Under the pieces are notes generated by a model, which searched no databases, had not been told where the DNA came from, and saw only the letters and a list, made by a program, of their open reading frames with translations. Positions 1 to 7,650 of a stretch of 64,000 nt of DNA are shown here, piece by piece. Position 1 is the stretch's first letter. Each line of letters begins with the position of its first letter. The stretch spans positions 1-64,000 of the forward strand of contig CADAHQ010000004.1 of assembly GCA_902787715.1 (NCBI GenBank), read 5' to 3'. The DNA comes from an uncultured Lachnospiraceae bacterium (GTDB taxonomy: Bacteria > Bacillota > Clostridia > Lachnospirales > Lachnospiraceae). Made by a program: the position numbers and the translations under genes.

Positions 1-24
1 GTAAGGTCTCTTTTTCGTATATAA

Positions 25-97
25 TCCTCGATAGCTCAGTCGGTAGAGCATCCGGCTGTTAACCGGAGTGTCGTAGGTTCGAGTCCTACTCGGGGAG
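25..97 (+). tRNA. tRNA-Asn (GTT)
   Basis: Complete cloverleaf: acceptor TCCTCGA pairs with TCGGGGA, discriminator G, anticodon loop carries GTT. No CCA is encoded, so the 3' end needs CCA-adding enzyme. A terminator follows 3 bases later; the upstream promoter lies mostly outside the window. Confidence 0.96.
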
Positions 98-100
98 TTT

Positions 101-134
101 GGACTATGCAACGATTGCATAGTCCTTGTTTTTT
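101..134 (+). terminator. Intrinsic terminator after tRNA-Asn
   Basis: Inverted repeat GGACTATGCA...TGCATAGTCC followed by TTGTTTTTT. It isolates the tRNA-Asn transcript from the mntP-like gene. Confidence 0.85.
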
Positions 135-203
135 ATCATGAGTGTCCCATTGTATCATTGTAGGCGGGTGGATCAGGATGCCTGCCGGTGAACGAATCGG
201 GGA

Positions 204-797
204 ATGAAAATGGCCGAAAAAGTAATATTCATAATTACAAGCATCCTGCTGGGCGTCGGCCTTGCGATGGATGCATTTTCCGTGTCTCTTGCGAACGGCA
301 TGCAGGAACCTTCCATGAAGCGTCGGAAGATGTGCGGCATCGCGGGTGTTTTTGCGGGCTTTCAGGCGCTGATGCCGATGATCGGATGGCTGTGCGTACA
401 TACCGTTGCACAGAAATTCAAGGCGTTTGAGAAGCTGATTCCCTGGATTGCGCTTGTGCTGCTTGCCTACATCGGCGGAACCATGCTGTACCACGGCATC
501 CGTGGAGGGGAGGAGAGCGAGGCAGTCCGGAAGACCGGAATTGCGGCGCTTCTTATGCAGGGCATCGCGACTTCCATCGACGCGCTTTCCGTAGGCTTTA
601 CGATTGCGGATTACGGATGGCTGCAGGCACTTCTGTGCGCGGCAATCATTGCTGCGGTGACGTTTGTCATCTGCTTTGCAGGACTGTTGCTCGGGCGGCG
701 GATCGGCTCAAAAATCGGCGGAAAAGCGGAGATTCTCGGAGGCATTATTCTTATCGGAATCGGCATCGAGATTTTTGTTTCGCACATGTTCTTCTAA
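204..797 (+). CDS. mntP: MntP-family manganese efflux pump
   Basis: Predicted inner-membrane Mn(II) exporter of the MntP (DUF204) family, 197 aa, close to the family length of about 190. The sequence shows six hydrophobic segments in two halves. Each half carries the signature Asp-containing helix: GLAMDAFSVSLANG near residues 19-32 and a second SIDALSVGF motif near 130. The ATG at 204 has only a weak GGGG ribosome site; an alternative ATG lies at 210. It sits alone between tRNA units. No manganese riboswitch fold was recognised in the roughly 70 bases between the preceding terminator and the start. Substrate is inferred from the family. Confidence 0.9.
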   Translation: MKMAEKVIFIITSILLGVGLAMDAFSVSLANGMQEPSMKRRKMCGIAGVFAGFQALMPMIGWLCVHTVAQKFKAFEKLIPWIALVLLAYIGGTMLYHGIRGGEESEAVRKTGIAALLMQGIATSIDALSVGFTIADYGWLQALLCAAIIAAVTFVICFAGLLLGRRIGSKIGGKAEILGGIILIGIGIEIFVSHMFF

Positions 798-833
798 ACG
801 TAATATTTGACGTTCTTTTTTCGGAAAATGCTA

Positions 834-863
834 TTGACGATTTCGCGTGTTGTATGGTATACT
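834..863 (+). promoter_or_regulatory. Sigma-A promoter of the first tRNA cluster
   Basis: TTGACG at 834-839, 18-base spacer, extended TGG-TATACT at 855-863. It lies 13 bases before tRNA-Glu. A CGGAAAATGC decamer (822-831) abuts the -35 box. Confidence 0.8.
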
Positions 864-876
864 CATTAAGCATTGC

Positions 877-948
877 GGCTCCATGGTCAAGCGGTTAAGA
901 CACCGCCCTTTCACGGCGGTAACAGGGGTCCGAATCCCCTTGGAGTCA
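877..948 (+). tRNA. tRNA-Glu (TTC)
   Basis: Acceptor GGCTCCA pairs with TGGAGTC, discriminator A; anticodon loop CTTTCAC gives TTC. First gene of a six-tRNA transcription unit. No encoded CCA. Confidence 0.96.
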
Positions 949-965
949 TCGCACATTTGCGATAT

Positions 966-1038
966 GCCGATGTGGCTCAATTGGCAGAGCAGCTGACTTG
1001 TAATCAGCAGGTTATCGGTTCGAGTCCGATCATCGGCT
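966..1038 (+). tRNA. tRNA-Thr (TGT)
   Basis: Acceptor GCCGATG pairs with CATCGGC, discriminator T; anticodon stem GCTGA/TCAGC encloses CTTGTAA, anticodon TGT. Confidence 0.96.
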
Positions 1039-1062
1039 CTTGCGGTTTCGCCGCGATGATGC

Positions 1063-1136
1063 GGACCATTAGCTCAGTTGGTTAGAGCAGCCGGCTCATA
1101 ACCGGTCGGTCCTGGGTTCGAGTCCCCGATGGTCCA
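1063..1136 (+). tRNA. tRNA with CAT anticodon (elongator Met or Ile2)
   Basis: Acceptor GGACCAT/ATGGTCC, discriminator A, loop CTCATAA. It lacks the initiator hallmarks (no mismatched first pair, no GGG/CCC anticodon stem). The body resembles tRNA-Ile2 of other Firmicutes, in which the C is converted to lysidine, so Ile2 is at least as likely as elongator Met. Confidence 0.93.
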
Positions 1137-1179
1137 TACCCTGAGGACCCGCTCTCAGGAAAGCTAAACAAGTTCATAT

Positions 1180-1253
1180 GGCCCGGTGGCTCAGTTGGTT
1201 AGAGCGCCGCCCTGTCACGGCGGAGGTCATGGGTTCGAGCCCCATTCGGGTCG
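1180..1253 (+). tRNA. tRNA-Asp (GTC)
   Basis: Acceptor GGCCCGG pairs with TCGGGTC (two G-U pairs), discriminator G; anticodon loop CTGTCAC gives GTC. Confidence 0.96.
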
Positions 1254-1303
1254 TCGGATTTTCCGAGAGGAGAGTCCGTATTTCGCAAGGTCAATTGCAT
1301 ATC

Positions 1304-1376
1304 GGGGTCTTAGCTCAGCTGGGAGAGCATCTGCCTTACAAGCAGAGGGTCATAGGTTCGAGCCCTATAGGCCCCA
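1304..1376 (+). tRNA. tRNA-Val (TAC)
   Basis: Acceptor GGGGTCT pairs with AGGCCCC, discriminator A; loop CTTACAA gives TAC. Confidence 0.96.
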
Positions 1377-1380
1377 CATC

Positions 1381-1412
1381 GAATCTCCCGTGCCGTTTGG
1401 TACGGGAGATTC
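1381..1412 (+). other. Strong hairpin between tRNA-Val and tRNA-Leu
   Basis: GAATCTCCCGTGCC and GGTACGGGAGATTC form a 14-base-pair stem (one G-U) around a GTTT loop. No T-run follows, so it is more likely a processing or spacer hairpin than a terminator. Confidence 0.6.
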
Positions 1413-1419
1413 CGCCTAT

Positions 1420-1505
1420 GTCGGCGTGGTGGAACTGGCAGACACACAGGACTTAAAATCCTGCGGGCTTAATCTCCCGTACGGGTTCGACCCCCGTCGC
1501 CGGCA
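1420..1505 (+). tRNA. tRNA-Leu (TAA)
   Basis: Class II tRNA with long variable arm, 86 bases. Acceptor GTCGGCG pairs with CGCCGGC, discriminator A; loop CTTAAAA gives TAA. Last gene of the cluster. Confidence 0.96.
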
Positions 1506-1514
1506 AGACAGAGG

Positions 1515-1546
1515 AGCAGCGAATTGACAGCGATTCGCTGCTTTTT
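1515..1546 (+). terminator. Terminator of first tRNA cluster
   Basis: AGCAGCGAAT / ATTCGCTGCT stem with an 8-base loop followed by TTTT. It ends about 20 bases before the pepT start. Confidence 0.85.
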
Positions 1547-1565
1547 GCGTTTTCAGGAGGTTTTT

Positions 1566-2789
1566 ATGGACAATTTGGTTGAACGGTTTTTACGCTATGT
1601 CGCCGTGGACACGCAGTCCTCGGAGGAGTCGACGTCATCACCCACGACGGCGAAGCAGCATAATCTGGCGAAATTACTGGCGGAGGAATTGCGCGCGATG
1701 GGCGCTTCCGACGTTTCCTACGATGCGGAATACTGCTATGTGTACGCGAAGATTCCCGCGACGGACGGCGGAAAGCAGACAAAGACCATCGGTTTTCTTG
1801 CGCACATGGACACCTCGCCCGAAGTCAGCGACGAGGGTGTTCGTGCCCGCATCGTGAAAAACTATGACGGCGGGGACATCGTCTTAAATGAGGACGGTCC
1901 GATTGTCCTGCGGCTTGCCGACTTCCCGGAGATGGCAGCCTACGCAGGGAAGAGCCTGATAGTCACCGACGGAACCACGCTCCTCGGGGCGGACGATAAG
2001 GCCGGTGTGGCGGAGATTATGACCATGGCGGCGCATCTTCTGGCGCACCCGGAGATTTCCCACGGTCCCATTGCCATTGCATTTACACCCGATGAGGAAG
2101 TCGGGGCAGGGGTGGACAACATCGATTTGGATGCATTTGGCGCGGACTACGCGTATACCGTGGACGGCGGCGTTTTGGGCGAGCTTGAGTATGAATGCTT
2201 CAACGCGGCCCAGGCCACCATTGCCATCCGCGGGCGGAGCGTGCATCCCGGCACGGCGAAGGACCGGATGATCAACGCGTCCCGGGTTGTGATGGAGCTT
2301 GACGATATGATCGGCGCGGATGAGCGCCCGGAGACCACGGAGAAGTACGAGGGATTCTACCACTTAACGCGCATGGAGGGCGAGACGGACCGCGCCAGCG
2401 TTACGTACATCATCCGCGACCACGACCGCGCGCTTTTTGAGGAAAAGAAGGAGCGCATGGCGGGGATGGTTGCCGAGATCAATCGCCGGTACGGCGAGGG
2501 GACGGCTACCCTGACGGTGAAAGATCAGTATTACAACATGAAAGAAATCATCGAGGACGGCAATTACTTCCTCGTGGAAAATGCAATCAATGCCATGGAG
2601 AAGCTCGGTATCACACCGATTGTGCAGCCGATTCGCGGCGGCACCGACGGCGCGAGACTCTCGTTTATGGGAGTGCCGTGTCCGAACCTTTGCACGGGCG
2701 GCGGAAACTTCCACTCCCGCTTTGAGTTCGCATGTATTGAGTCGATGGAGAAGATTACGGAACTTTTGCTTGCGCTTGCTACGCAGTAG
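1566..2789 (+). CDS. pepT: Peptidase T (tripeptide aminopeptidase)
   Basis: Cytoplasmic M20B zinc metallopeptidase that removes N-terminal residues from tripeptides; 407 aa, the normal family length. Di-zinc site residues are visible: HMD near residue 80, GADDKAG near 141-147, PDEEVG near 175-180 (general base Glu) and GNFHSR near 380-385 (last His ligand). The start is the ATG preceded by GGAGG at 1556-1560. No obvious promoter lies between it and the tRNA terminator, so it may depend on readthrough or a weak promoter. Not visibly in an operon with the next gene. Confidence 0.95.
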   Translation: MDNLVERFLRYVAVDTQSSEESTSSPTTAKQHNLAKLLAEELRAMGASDVSYDAEYCYVYAKIPATDGGKQTKTIGFLAHMDTSPEVSDEGVRARIVKNYDGGDIVLNEDGPIVLRLADFPEMAAYAGKSLIVTDGTTLLGADDKAGVAEIMTMAAHLLAHPEISHGPIAIAFTPDEEVGAGVDNIDLDAFGADYAYTVDGGVLGELEYECFNAAQATIAIRGRSVHPGTAKDRMINASRVVMELDDMIGADERPETTEKYEGFYHLTRMEGETDRASVTYIIRDHDRALFEEKKERMAGMVAEINRRYGEGTATLTVKDQYYNMKEIIEDGNYFLVENAINAMEKLGITPIVQPIRGGTDGARLSFMGVPCPNLCTGGGNFHSRFEFACIESMEKITELLLALATQ

Positions 2790-2817
2790 CGGAAAGCGGG
2801 AGCGACGGAGACGGGGT

Positions 2818-2878
2818 TACGGCGCAAGACGCCGGGAGATGGTTTGGTTTGACGGCGGTAACGCCGGGAGATAAGGGG
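2818..2878 (+). repeat. Tandem pair of GGCG-N-CGCC-GGGAGAT hairpins
   Basis: Two similar units (GGCGCAAGACGCCGGGAGAT and GGCGGTAACGCCGGGAGAT), about 37 bases apart, fill the gap between pepT and the deformylase-like gene. Each makes a 4-base-pair GC hairpin followed by the same GGGAGAT. Function unknown. Confidence 0.5.
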
Positions 2879-2885
2879 TGCAGGT

Positions 2886-3302
2886 ATGGTATGCAATATT
2901 GTTAAGGACGCGATGTTTCTTGCGATGAAATCGGAGCCGGCGACGGATTGTCCGGAGGACCGCAAGGTGGCGAAGGATCTGTGCGACACGCTGAAGGCGC
3001 ATGCGGGAAGCTGTGTCGGCATGGCGGCGAACATGATCGGCGTGCGGAAGACCATCATCGCCGTGACGATGGGATTTTTCCATGTTCCGATGATCAACCC
3101 GGTCATCGTGGCGAGAGAGGACCCGTACGAGACCGAGGAGGGGTGCCTGTCGCTTTCGGGAGTGCGCCCTGCGAAGCGCTACCGCAAGATTACGGTGGAG
3201 TACCTGGATGCGGATTTTAAGCCGCGGAGAGACACCTTTACCGACCACATCGCGCAGATTATCCAGCACGAGTATGATCACACCCGCGGAATTGTCATCT
3301 GA
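2886..3302 (+). CDS. Short peptide deformylase-like protein
   Basis: Related to peptide deformylase, the metalloenzyme that removes N-formyl groups from nascent proteins; 138 aa, shorter than typical housekeeping Def (150-190 aa). Motif 2 (EGCLS, Cys metal ligand, near residue 80) and motif 3 (QHEYDH, near 127, two His ligands and catalytic Glu) are intact. Motif 1, normally GxGxAAxQ, reads GMAANMIG, with Asn in place of the conserved Gln that stabilises the transition state. It belongs to a small subgroup seen in Firmicutes next to normal Def. Activity may be altered. The start codon is preceded by a modest AGGGG site. Confidence 0.85.
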   Translation: MVCNIVKDAMFLAMKSEPATDCPEDRKVAKDLCDTLKAHAGSCVGMAANMIGVRKTIIAVTMGFFHVPMINPVIVAREDPYETEEGCLSLSGVRPAKRYRKITVEYLDADFKPRRDTFTDHIAQIIQHEYDHTRGIVI

Positions 3303-3321
3303 CGCGTGAAATGAGGTTACT

Positions 3322-4491
3322 ATGGAAATCGGTTCCCTCGGTGAGTATCTCCGGCAGTCGGAGGAAATGCCCCTTAAGGTGATTCTGAGCAATCCCACGG
3401 GCAAAGACGCGGAGTACCGCCGGTATGTCTATGTGAAGAAAAAGGACGGCTTCCAGCGCGAGGCTTACACGAAAACCCAGGTTTTTCACCGGAATTTGCC
3501 GGCGGAGGAGCTTGCGGCGGACCTTTGTGAGGCGTTTGGGACGGCGTTTCGGCAGTGCAATTTGTTCTACGAGAGTAGAACGGCAGAGATTAAGCTCTCC
3601 AAGAGCGGCAAATGCCTCTTCACCCAGAGTTCTGCTGCGGAACCGCCGAAGGGGGAGTACGTTGCGCACAACCGGGAAAAGCGCTATCTGATTCCCGAAG
3701 GCACCGTGGTTCCGCCCCTTGTGGACATGGGCATCTTCACGAAGGAAGGCAAAGTGGTTGCTTCCATGCGGGACAAATTCCGCCAAATCAACCGCTTTGT
3801 GGAGATTGTTGCGGACGCCGCGGACTGTCTGCCGAAGAACCGGCCGGTGCATATCCTCGACTTCGGCTGCGGCAAATCCTACCTGACATTTATTCTGTAC
3901 TACTTCTTTACCGAGATCCGCGGCACGACGGTGCACATCACGGGGCTTGACTTAAAGGCCGATGTGATTCGCAACTGCAATGCGGCGGCGGAGCGGTACG
4001 GTTATACGAATCTGCATTTTGCGGTGGGAGACATCGGCGGGTTTGTGACGGAGGAGCCCATCGATATGGTGGTGACGCTGCACGCCTGCGACACGGCCAC
4101 GGACTATGCGCTGCTCCACGCGATCCGTGCGAAGGCTTCCCTGATTCTCTCGGTTCCGTGCTGCCAGCACGAGATGAACAAGGCGATGTCCACGGAGGCG
4201 ATGCCTCTTTTGGGGCGCTACGGCATCATTCAGGAGAGGACGGCGGCCCTTCTTACGGATGCGGTGCGGGCAAACCTTTTGACCGCCTGCGGCTACAAGA
4301 CCCAGGTTTTGGAGTTTGTGGACTTAAGTCACACGCCGAAAAATCTGCTGCTTCGGGCCACAAGGTGTCTGCAGCCGGCGGCTGTCCGGGCACGGGCCCT
4401 TGCGGAAGTGAGGCAGGTTCTCACGGCACTTTCCTGTGACCAGAAACTTTACACTTTGCTCCTCGCAGCAGGAGAAATTCAGGAATCGTAA
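3322..4491 (+). CDS. SAM-dependent methyltransferase, Methyltransf_32 type
   Basis: 389 aa class I methyltransferase resembling the Methyltransf_32 group (bacterial relatives of METTL25/GSTCD). The N-terminal 140 residues are uncharacterised. The SAM-binding motif I reads DFGCGKSYLTF around residues 178-188, followed by an acidic GLDLKAD strand (motif II), LHACDTATD near 252-260 and a CCQHE motif near 277. The HACDTATD/CCQHE pair is characteristic of this family. Substrate is unknown; RNA or a small molecule are both possible. It is cotranscribed or closely spaced with the deformylase-like gene (19 bases). Confidence 0.8.
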   Translation: MEIGSLGEYLRQSEEMPLKVILSNPTGKDAEYRRYVYVKKKDGFQREAYTKTQVFHRNLPAEELAADLCEAFGTAFRQCNLFYESRTAEIKLSKSGKCLFTQSSAAEPPKGEYVAHNREKRYLIPEGTVVPPLVDMGIFTKEGKVVASMRDKFRQINRFVEIVADAADCLPKNRPVHILDFGCGKSYLTFILYYFFTEIRGTTVHITGLDLKADVIRNCNAAAERYGYTNLHFAVGDIGGFVTEEPIDMVVTLHACDTATDYALLHAIRAKASLILSVPCCQHEMNKAMSTEAMPLLGRYGIIQERTAALLTDAVRANLLTACGYKTQVLEFVDLSHTPKNLLLRATRCLQPAAVRARALAEVRQVLTALSCDQKLYTLLLAAGEIQES

Positions 4492-4508
4492 ATTTCCGAA
4501 AATAATGC

Positions 4509-4537
4509 TTGACATTCCGACAGTGGGAATGTACAAT
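4509..4537 (+). promoter_or_regulatory. Consensus promoter of tRNA-Arg
   Basis: Perfect TTGACA at 4509-4514, 17-base spacer, TACAAT at 4532-4537; tRNA begins 20 bases later. Confidence 0.88.
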
Positions 4538-4557
4538 AGCCCTTGTCGTCAAGACGT

Positions 4558-4631
4558 GTGCGTGTAGCTCAGCTGGATAGAGCACTTGGCTACGGACCAA
4601 GGTGTCGGGAGTTCGAATCTTCTCACGCACG
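4558..4631 (+). tRNA. tRNA-Arg (ACG)
   Basis: Acceptor GTGCGTG pairs perfectly with CACGCAC, discriminator G; loop CTACGGA gives ACG (read as ICG after deamination). Single-gene unit. Confidence 0.96.
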
Positions 4632-4638
4632 GGATACG

Positions 4639-4667
4639 GGGGATCGCGGTAGCGGTCCCCTTTGTAG
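4639..4667 (+). terminator. Weak terminator-like hairpin after tRNA-Arg
   Basis: GGGGATCGC / GCGGTCCCC stem (one G-U) with a GGTA loop, followed by TTTGTAG. The T-run is short, so readthrough into the methyltransferase is plausible. Confidence 0.5.
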
Positions 4668-4747
4668 TATTTGCTTTTTCCATGTCCGCGCACGCAGGCA
4701 CGGGGAAGCGATGGATGGTCCGCGCAGGCGGGCACGGAGAGTTAGGT

Positions 4748-5962
4748 ATGGACAGATATGAGTTGATTGCACCCTGCCATTTCGGACTGGAGGCAGTGCT
4801 GAAAGCGGAGATCACCGCCCTCGGGCTGGAGATTGTGAAGGTGGAGGACGGCCGCGTCACATTTTGCGGCGATGCGAGTGCCGTTGCACGGGCAAACATC
4901 TTCCTTCGCACGGCGGAGCGCGTGCTTTGGAAAATCGGTGAATTTTCCGCGGAGACCTTCGAGGAACTTTTCCAGAAGACCGCCGCGCTTCCCTGGGAGG
5001 AGATCATTCCCGCGGACGGGCGCTTTTGGGTGACGAAGGCGACGTCGGTAAAGAGCAAGCTCTTCAGCACCTCGGACATTCAGTCCATCATGAAGAAGGC
5101 GATTGTGGAGCGCTTAAAACAGAAGTATCACATCTCGTGGTTCCCGGAGACGGGCAACGAGTATCCGATCCGCGTCTCGGTTCTGAAGGATACGTTCCTC
5201 ATCGGAATCGACACCTCCGGGGAGTCGCTGCACAAGAGAGGATACCGAAAGCTTGTGGGCAAGGCACCTATCAGCGAGACCCTGGCGGCGGCTCTTATCA
5301 GCCTCACCCCCTGGAATGAGAGCCGCATCCTGGTGGACCCGTTTTGCGGAAGCGGCACGATTCCCATTGAAGCAGCGATGATTGGGCGAAACATTGCGCC
5401 GGGTGTCGCGCGCACGTTCCGTGCGGAGACCTACCGCGACAGAATTCCGGAGGCCGTCTGGAAGGCTGCGAGAGCGGAGGCGAGAGACCTGGAAAAGCAC
5501 GACGGTTCCCTACAGATTCAGGGCTACGATATCGACCGCGACGCCATCTCCATCGCGAGACAGAACGCCGCGGCGGCGGGCGTAGGAAACGATATTCATT
5601 TTCAGGTGCGGGCGGTGAAGGAGCTGCACCACCCGAAGAAGTACGGTTTTGTCATTACGAACCCTCCCTACGGCGAGCGCCTGGAGGACCGCAAGGACCT
5701 GCCGGAGCTCTACGGGCAGATCGGTGAGGCCTACCGCGGGCTGGATTCCTGGTCCATGTTCTTAATCACGTCCTACGAGGATGCGGAGAAGTACATCGGC
5801 CGCAAGGCGGACCGGAACCGCAAGATTTACAACGGTATGATTAAAACATATTTCTATCAGTTCTTAGGCCCCAAGCCGCCGAAGGCGGGCGCTCCGAAGA
5901 GCGCAGGAAACGGAGCGGACGGTAACGGAGAAGCAGGAAGGCACAGCGGAGAGAAGCAATGA
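4748..5962 (+). CDS. THUMP-domain class I RNA methyltransferase (RlmL/YpsC type)
   Basis: 404 aa cytoplasmic protein with an N-terminal THUMP RNA-binding region (about residues 45-155) and a Rossmann methyltransferase domain. SAM-site motif VDPFCGSGT lies near residue 196 and the catalytic NPPYGERL near 304, typical of N2-guanine RNA methyltransferases. Family members such as RlmL methylate 23S rRNA G2445; the exact target here is inferred. The start ATG follows GGAGAG; an upstream in-frame extension runs through tRNA-Arg and is rejected. The C-terminal 30 residues are a Gly/Ala/Lys-rich tail. Overlaps rdgB by 4 bases (ATGA). Confidence 0.88.
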   Translation: MDRYELIAPCHFGLEAVLKAEITALGLEIVKVEDGRVTFCGDASAVARANIFLRTAERVLWKIGEFSAETFEELFQKTAALPWEEIIPADGRFWVTKATSVKSKLFSTSDIQSIMKKAIVERLKQKYHISWFPETGNEYPIRVSVLKDTFLIGIDTSGESLHKRGYRKLVGKAPISETLAAALISLTPWNESRILVDPFCGSGTIPIEAAMIGRNIAPGVARTFRAETYRDRIPEAVWKAARAEARDLEKHDGSLQIQGYDIDRDAISIARQNAAAAGVGNDIHFQVRAVKELHHPKKYGFVITNPPYGERLEDRKDLPELYGQIGEAYRGLDSWSMFLITSYEDAEKYIGRKADRNRKIYNGMIKTYFYQFLGPKPPKAGAPKSAGNGADGNGEAGRHSGEKQ

Positions 5963-6567
5963 GCGAGCGGAAGAAGATTGTATTTGCCACGGGCAATGCC
6001 CATAAGATGGTGGAGATTCGCGCGATTCTCGGGGATCTGTACGACGTTGTCTCCATGAAGGAGGCGGGGATTTCCGCAGACATCGTGGAGGACGGCAAAA
6101 CCTTTGAGGAAAATGCGCTGATCAAGGCGAGAGCGGTTGCGAAAATCGCCGGCTGCATGGCGATGGCCGACGACTCGGGGCTTGAGGTGGATTACCTGGG
6201 GAAGATGCCGGGCATCTATTCGGCGCGCTTTCTCGGGGAAAATACCGACTACGATATCAAGAACCGCGTAATCATCGAGATGGTTTCGAAGGCGAAGGGC
6301 GCGGAGCGGTCCGCGCGGTTCGTGTGCGCCATCGCGTGCGCGTGGCCGGACGGCCGCGAGGAAGTGGTGCGCGGGACCTTTGAGGGCGAGATTGCCTATG
6401 AGCAGGCGGGGCCCAACGGCTTCGGGTACGATCCGATTTTCTTCGTCCCGGAGTACGGGATGACCAGCGCGGAGATGTCGCCGGAGCAGAAGAATGCGGT
6501 GAGCCACCGGGGCAACGCACTTCGGAAGATGCGTGCGATTCTTTCAAACGAAACGGAGCAGGTATGA
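5959..6567 (+). CDS. rdgB: XTP/dITP pyrophosphatase
   Basis: House-cleaning nucleotide pyrophosphatase of the HAM1/RdgB family (202 aa), hydrolysing deaminated purine triphosphates to keep them out of DNA and RNA. Signatures: VFATGNAHK at residues 8-16 (triphosphate contact), MADDSGLEVDYL near 72 (metal and base site) and GFGYDPIF near 155. Translationally coupled on both sides: its ATG overlaps the stop of the preceding methyltransferase and its stop overlaps the following phosphoesterase start. Confidence 0.95.
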   Translation: MSERKKIVFATGNAHKMVEIRAILGDLYDVVSMKEAGISADIVEDGKTFEENALIKARAVAKIAGCMAMADDSGLEVDYLGKMPGIYSARFLGENTDYDIKNRVIIEMVSKAKGAERSARFVCAIACAWPDGREEVVRGTFEGEIAYEQAGPNGFGYDPIFFVPEYGMTSAEMSPEQKNAVSHRGNALRKMRAILSNETEQV

Positions 6568-7061
6568 AGATTATTGTTGTGAGTGACACCCACGGCCGAA
6601 CGGAGGCACTGGAAAACCTGCTTGTGCGGGAGGATGTGCGGAAGGCGGACTGGCTGGTGCACTGCGGAGACATCGGGGATGACGAGCGGTGGCTTCGGAA
6701 TGCATTTGCCGGAGCGGTTTCCATTGTTGCGGGCAACTGCGATTATTTTACGGACCTTCCCAAGGAGCTTACGGTGGAGCGCGAGGGCAGGAGATTTCTC
6801 ATCACCCACGGAAACCGCTACATCAGCGGCGGGATTCCGCGGCTTTGGTACCGCGCGAAGGAAGAGGCCTGTGACGTGGTTTTGTTCGGGCATACCCACA
6901 TGCCTCTGGTTGCGGAGGAGGACGGCGTTTTGTTCGTCAATCCGGGGAGCGTTGCGTTGCCGAGACAGGCGGACCGGAGGCGCACTTACGCGGTCATAAA
7001 CGTGGAGAACGGCAAGGCTTCGGCGCATATTGAAGATGTTGAACTTCGCATCTACGACTAA
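6564..7061 (+). CDS. YfcE/MJ0936-type metallophosphoesterase
   Basis: 165 aa phosphodiesterase of the calcineurin-like YfcE family. Metal ligands are evident: SDTHG at residues 7-11, HCGDIGD near 34, GNCD near 55, THGN near 76 and GHTHMP near 110, closing with FVNPGSV. The physiological substrate of this family is uncertain. Its ATGA overlap with rdgB is a common arrangement in Firmicutes. No terminator is seen before the next promoter at 7075. Confidence 0.93.
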   Translation: MKIIVVSDTHGRTEALENLLVREDVRKADWLVHCGDIGDDERWLRNAFAGAVSIVAGNCDYFTDLPKELTVEREGRRFLITHGNRYISGGIPRLWYRAKEEACDVVLFGHTHMPLVAEEDGVLFVNPGSVALPRQADRRRTYAVINVENGKASAHIEDVELRIYD

Positions 7062-7074
7062 CGCGAAAAATGTG

Positions 7075-7103
7075 TTGACTTTTAATATTGTTTGTGGTAT
7101 TGT
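7075..7103 (+). promoter_or_regulatory. Promoter of second tRNA cluster
   Basis: TTGACT (7075-7080), 17-base spacer, TATTGT (7098-7103), 18 bases before tRNA-Pro. Confidence 0.75.
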
Positions 7104-7120
7104 TGAATTCGCTTCTGATA

Positions 7121-7195
<75 letters not shown>

Positions 7196-7223
7196 TCCTA
7201 CAACAGAGACTCCGTGCTTGTAT

Positions 7224-7294
7224 GCGGGTGTAGTTCAATGGTAGAACACTAGCCTTCCAAGCTAGACACGTGGGTTCGATTCCCATCACCCGCT
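7224..7294 (+). tRNA. tRNA-Gly (TCC)
   Basis: Acceptor GCGGGTG pairs with CACCCGC, discriminator T; loop CTTCCAA gives TCC. Confidence 0.96.
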
Positions 7295-7299
7295 TCGTG

Positions 7300-7331
7300 C
7301 GAGCGGTGCATTCACTGCTCGTATGTTTTTT
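7300..7331 (+). terminator. Terminator-like hairpin inside the tRNA cluster
   Basis: CGAGCGGTG / CACTGCTCG (one G-U) with a CATT loop followed by TATGTTTTTT. It falls between tRNA-Gly and tRNA-Arg with no clear promoter after it, so it would lower expression of the distal tRNAs. Confidence 0.7.
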
Positions 7332-7344
7332 GTCAGGAATGTGT

Positions 7345-7418
7345 GTGCCAGTAGCTCAGCTGGATAGAGCAACGGCCTTCTAAGCCGTGTGTCGGGGGTT
7401 CGAATCCCTTCTGGCACA
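7345..7418 (+). tRNA. tRNA-Arg (TCT)
   Basis: Acceptor GTGCCAG pairs with CTGGCAC, discriminator A; loop CTTCTAA gives TCT. Confidence 0.96.
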
Positions 7419-7447
7419 TTTCCGGTAAGGAAAACTAAGTTAAATAT

Positions 7448-7522
7448 GGTGGGTATAGCGCAGCTGGTTAGCGCGCCAGATTGTGGCTCTGGAGGCCTTG
7501 GGTTCGAATCCCAATATCCACC
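7448..7522 (+). tRNA. tRNA-His (GTG)
   Basis: Acceptor GTGGGTA pairs with TATCCAC, with the encoded extra G(-1) at 7448 facing discriminator C, the His identity element. Loop TTGTGGC gives GTG. Confidence 0.96.
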
Positions 7523-7528
7523 CTGCGG

Positions 7529-7560
7529 AAGCCCTTGGGAAACCAAAGGGCTTTTCGTTT
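7529..7560 (+). terminator. Second terminator-like hairpin inside the tRNA cluster
   Basis: AAGCCCTTGG / CCAAAGGGCTT around GAAA, followed by TTCGTTTCTT, between tRNA-His and tRNA-Gln. Confidence 0.65.
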
Positions 7561-7570
7561 CTTCTTTCGT

Positions 7571-7642
7571 TGGGCCATCGCCAAGCGGTAAGGCACAGGG
7601 TTTTGATCCCTGCATCCGCTGGTTCGAATCCAGCTGGCCCAG
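7571..7642 (+). tRNA. tRNA-Gln (TTG)
   Basis: Acceptor TGGGCCA pairs with TGGCCCA, discriminator G; loop TTTTGAT gives TTG. Confidence 0.96.
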
Positions 7643-7650
7643 CTAAATTG

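Noticed and set aside
98..203. Manganese (yybP-ykoY) riboswitch upstream of mntP
   Set aside because: Only about 70 bases follow the tRNA terminator and I could not find the conserved junction sequences of that riboswitch.
873..1527. Open frames of 70-113 residues across the tRNA cluster (for example with LAQLGEHLPYKQRVIGSSPI-like sequence)
   Set aside because: These are translations of tRNA genes; the recurrent GSSP and RFEP strings come from the T-arm GGTTCGA sequence. No ribosome sites.
4586..4747. 54-residue N-terminal extension of the THUMP methyltransferase
   Set aside because: The extension translates tRNA-Arg; GGAGAG supports the ATG at 4748.
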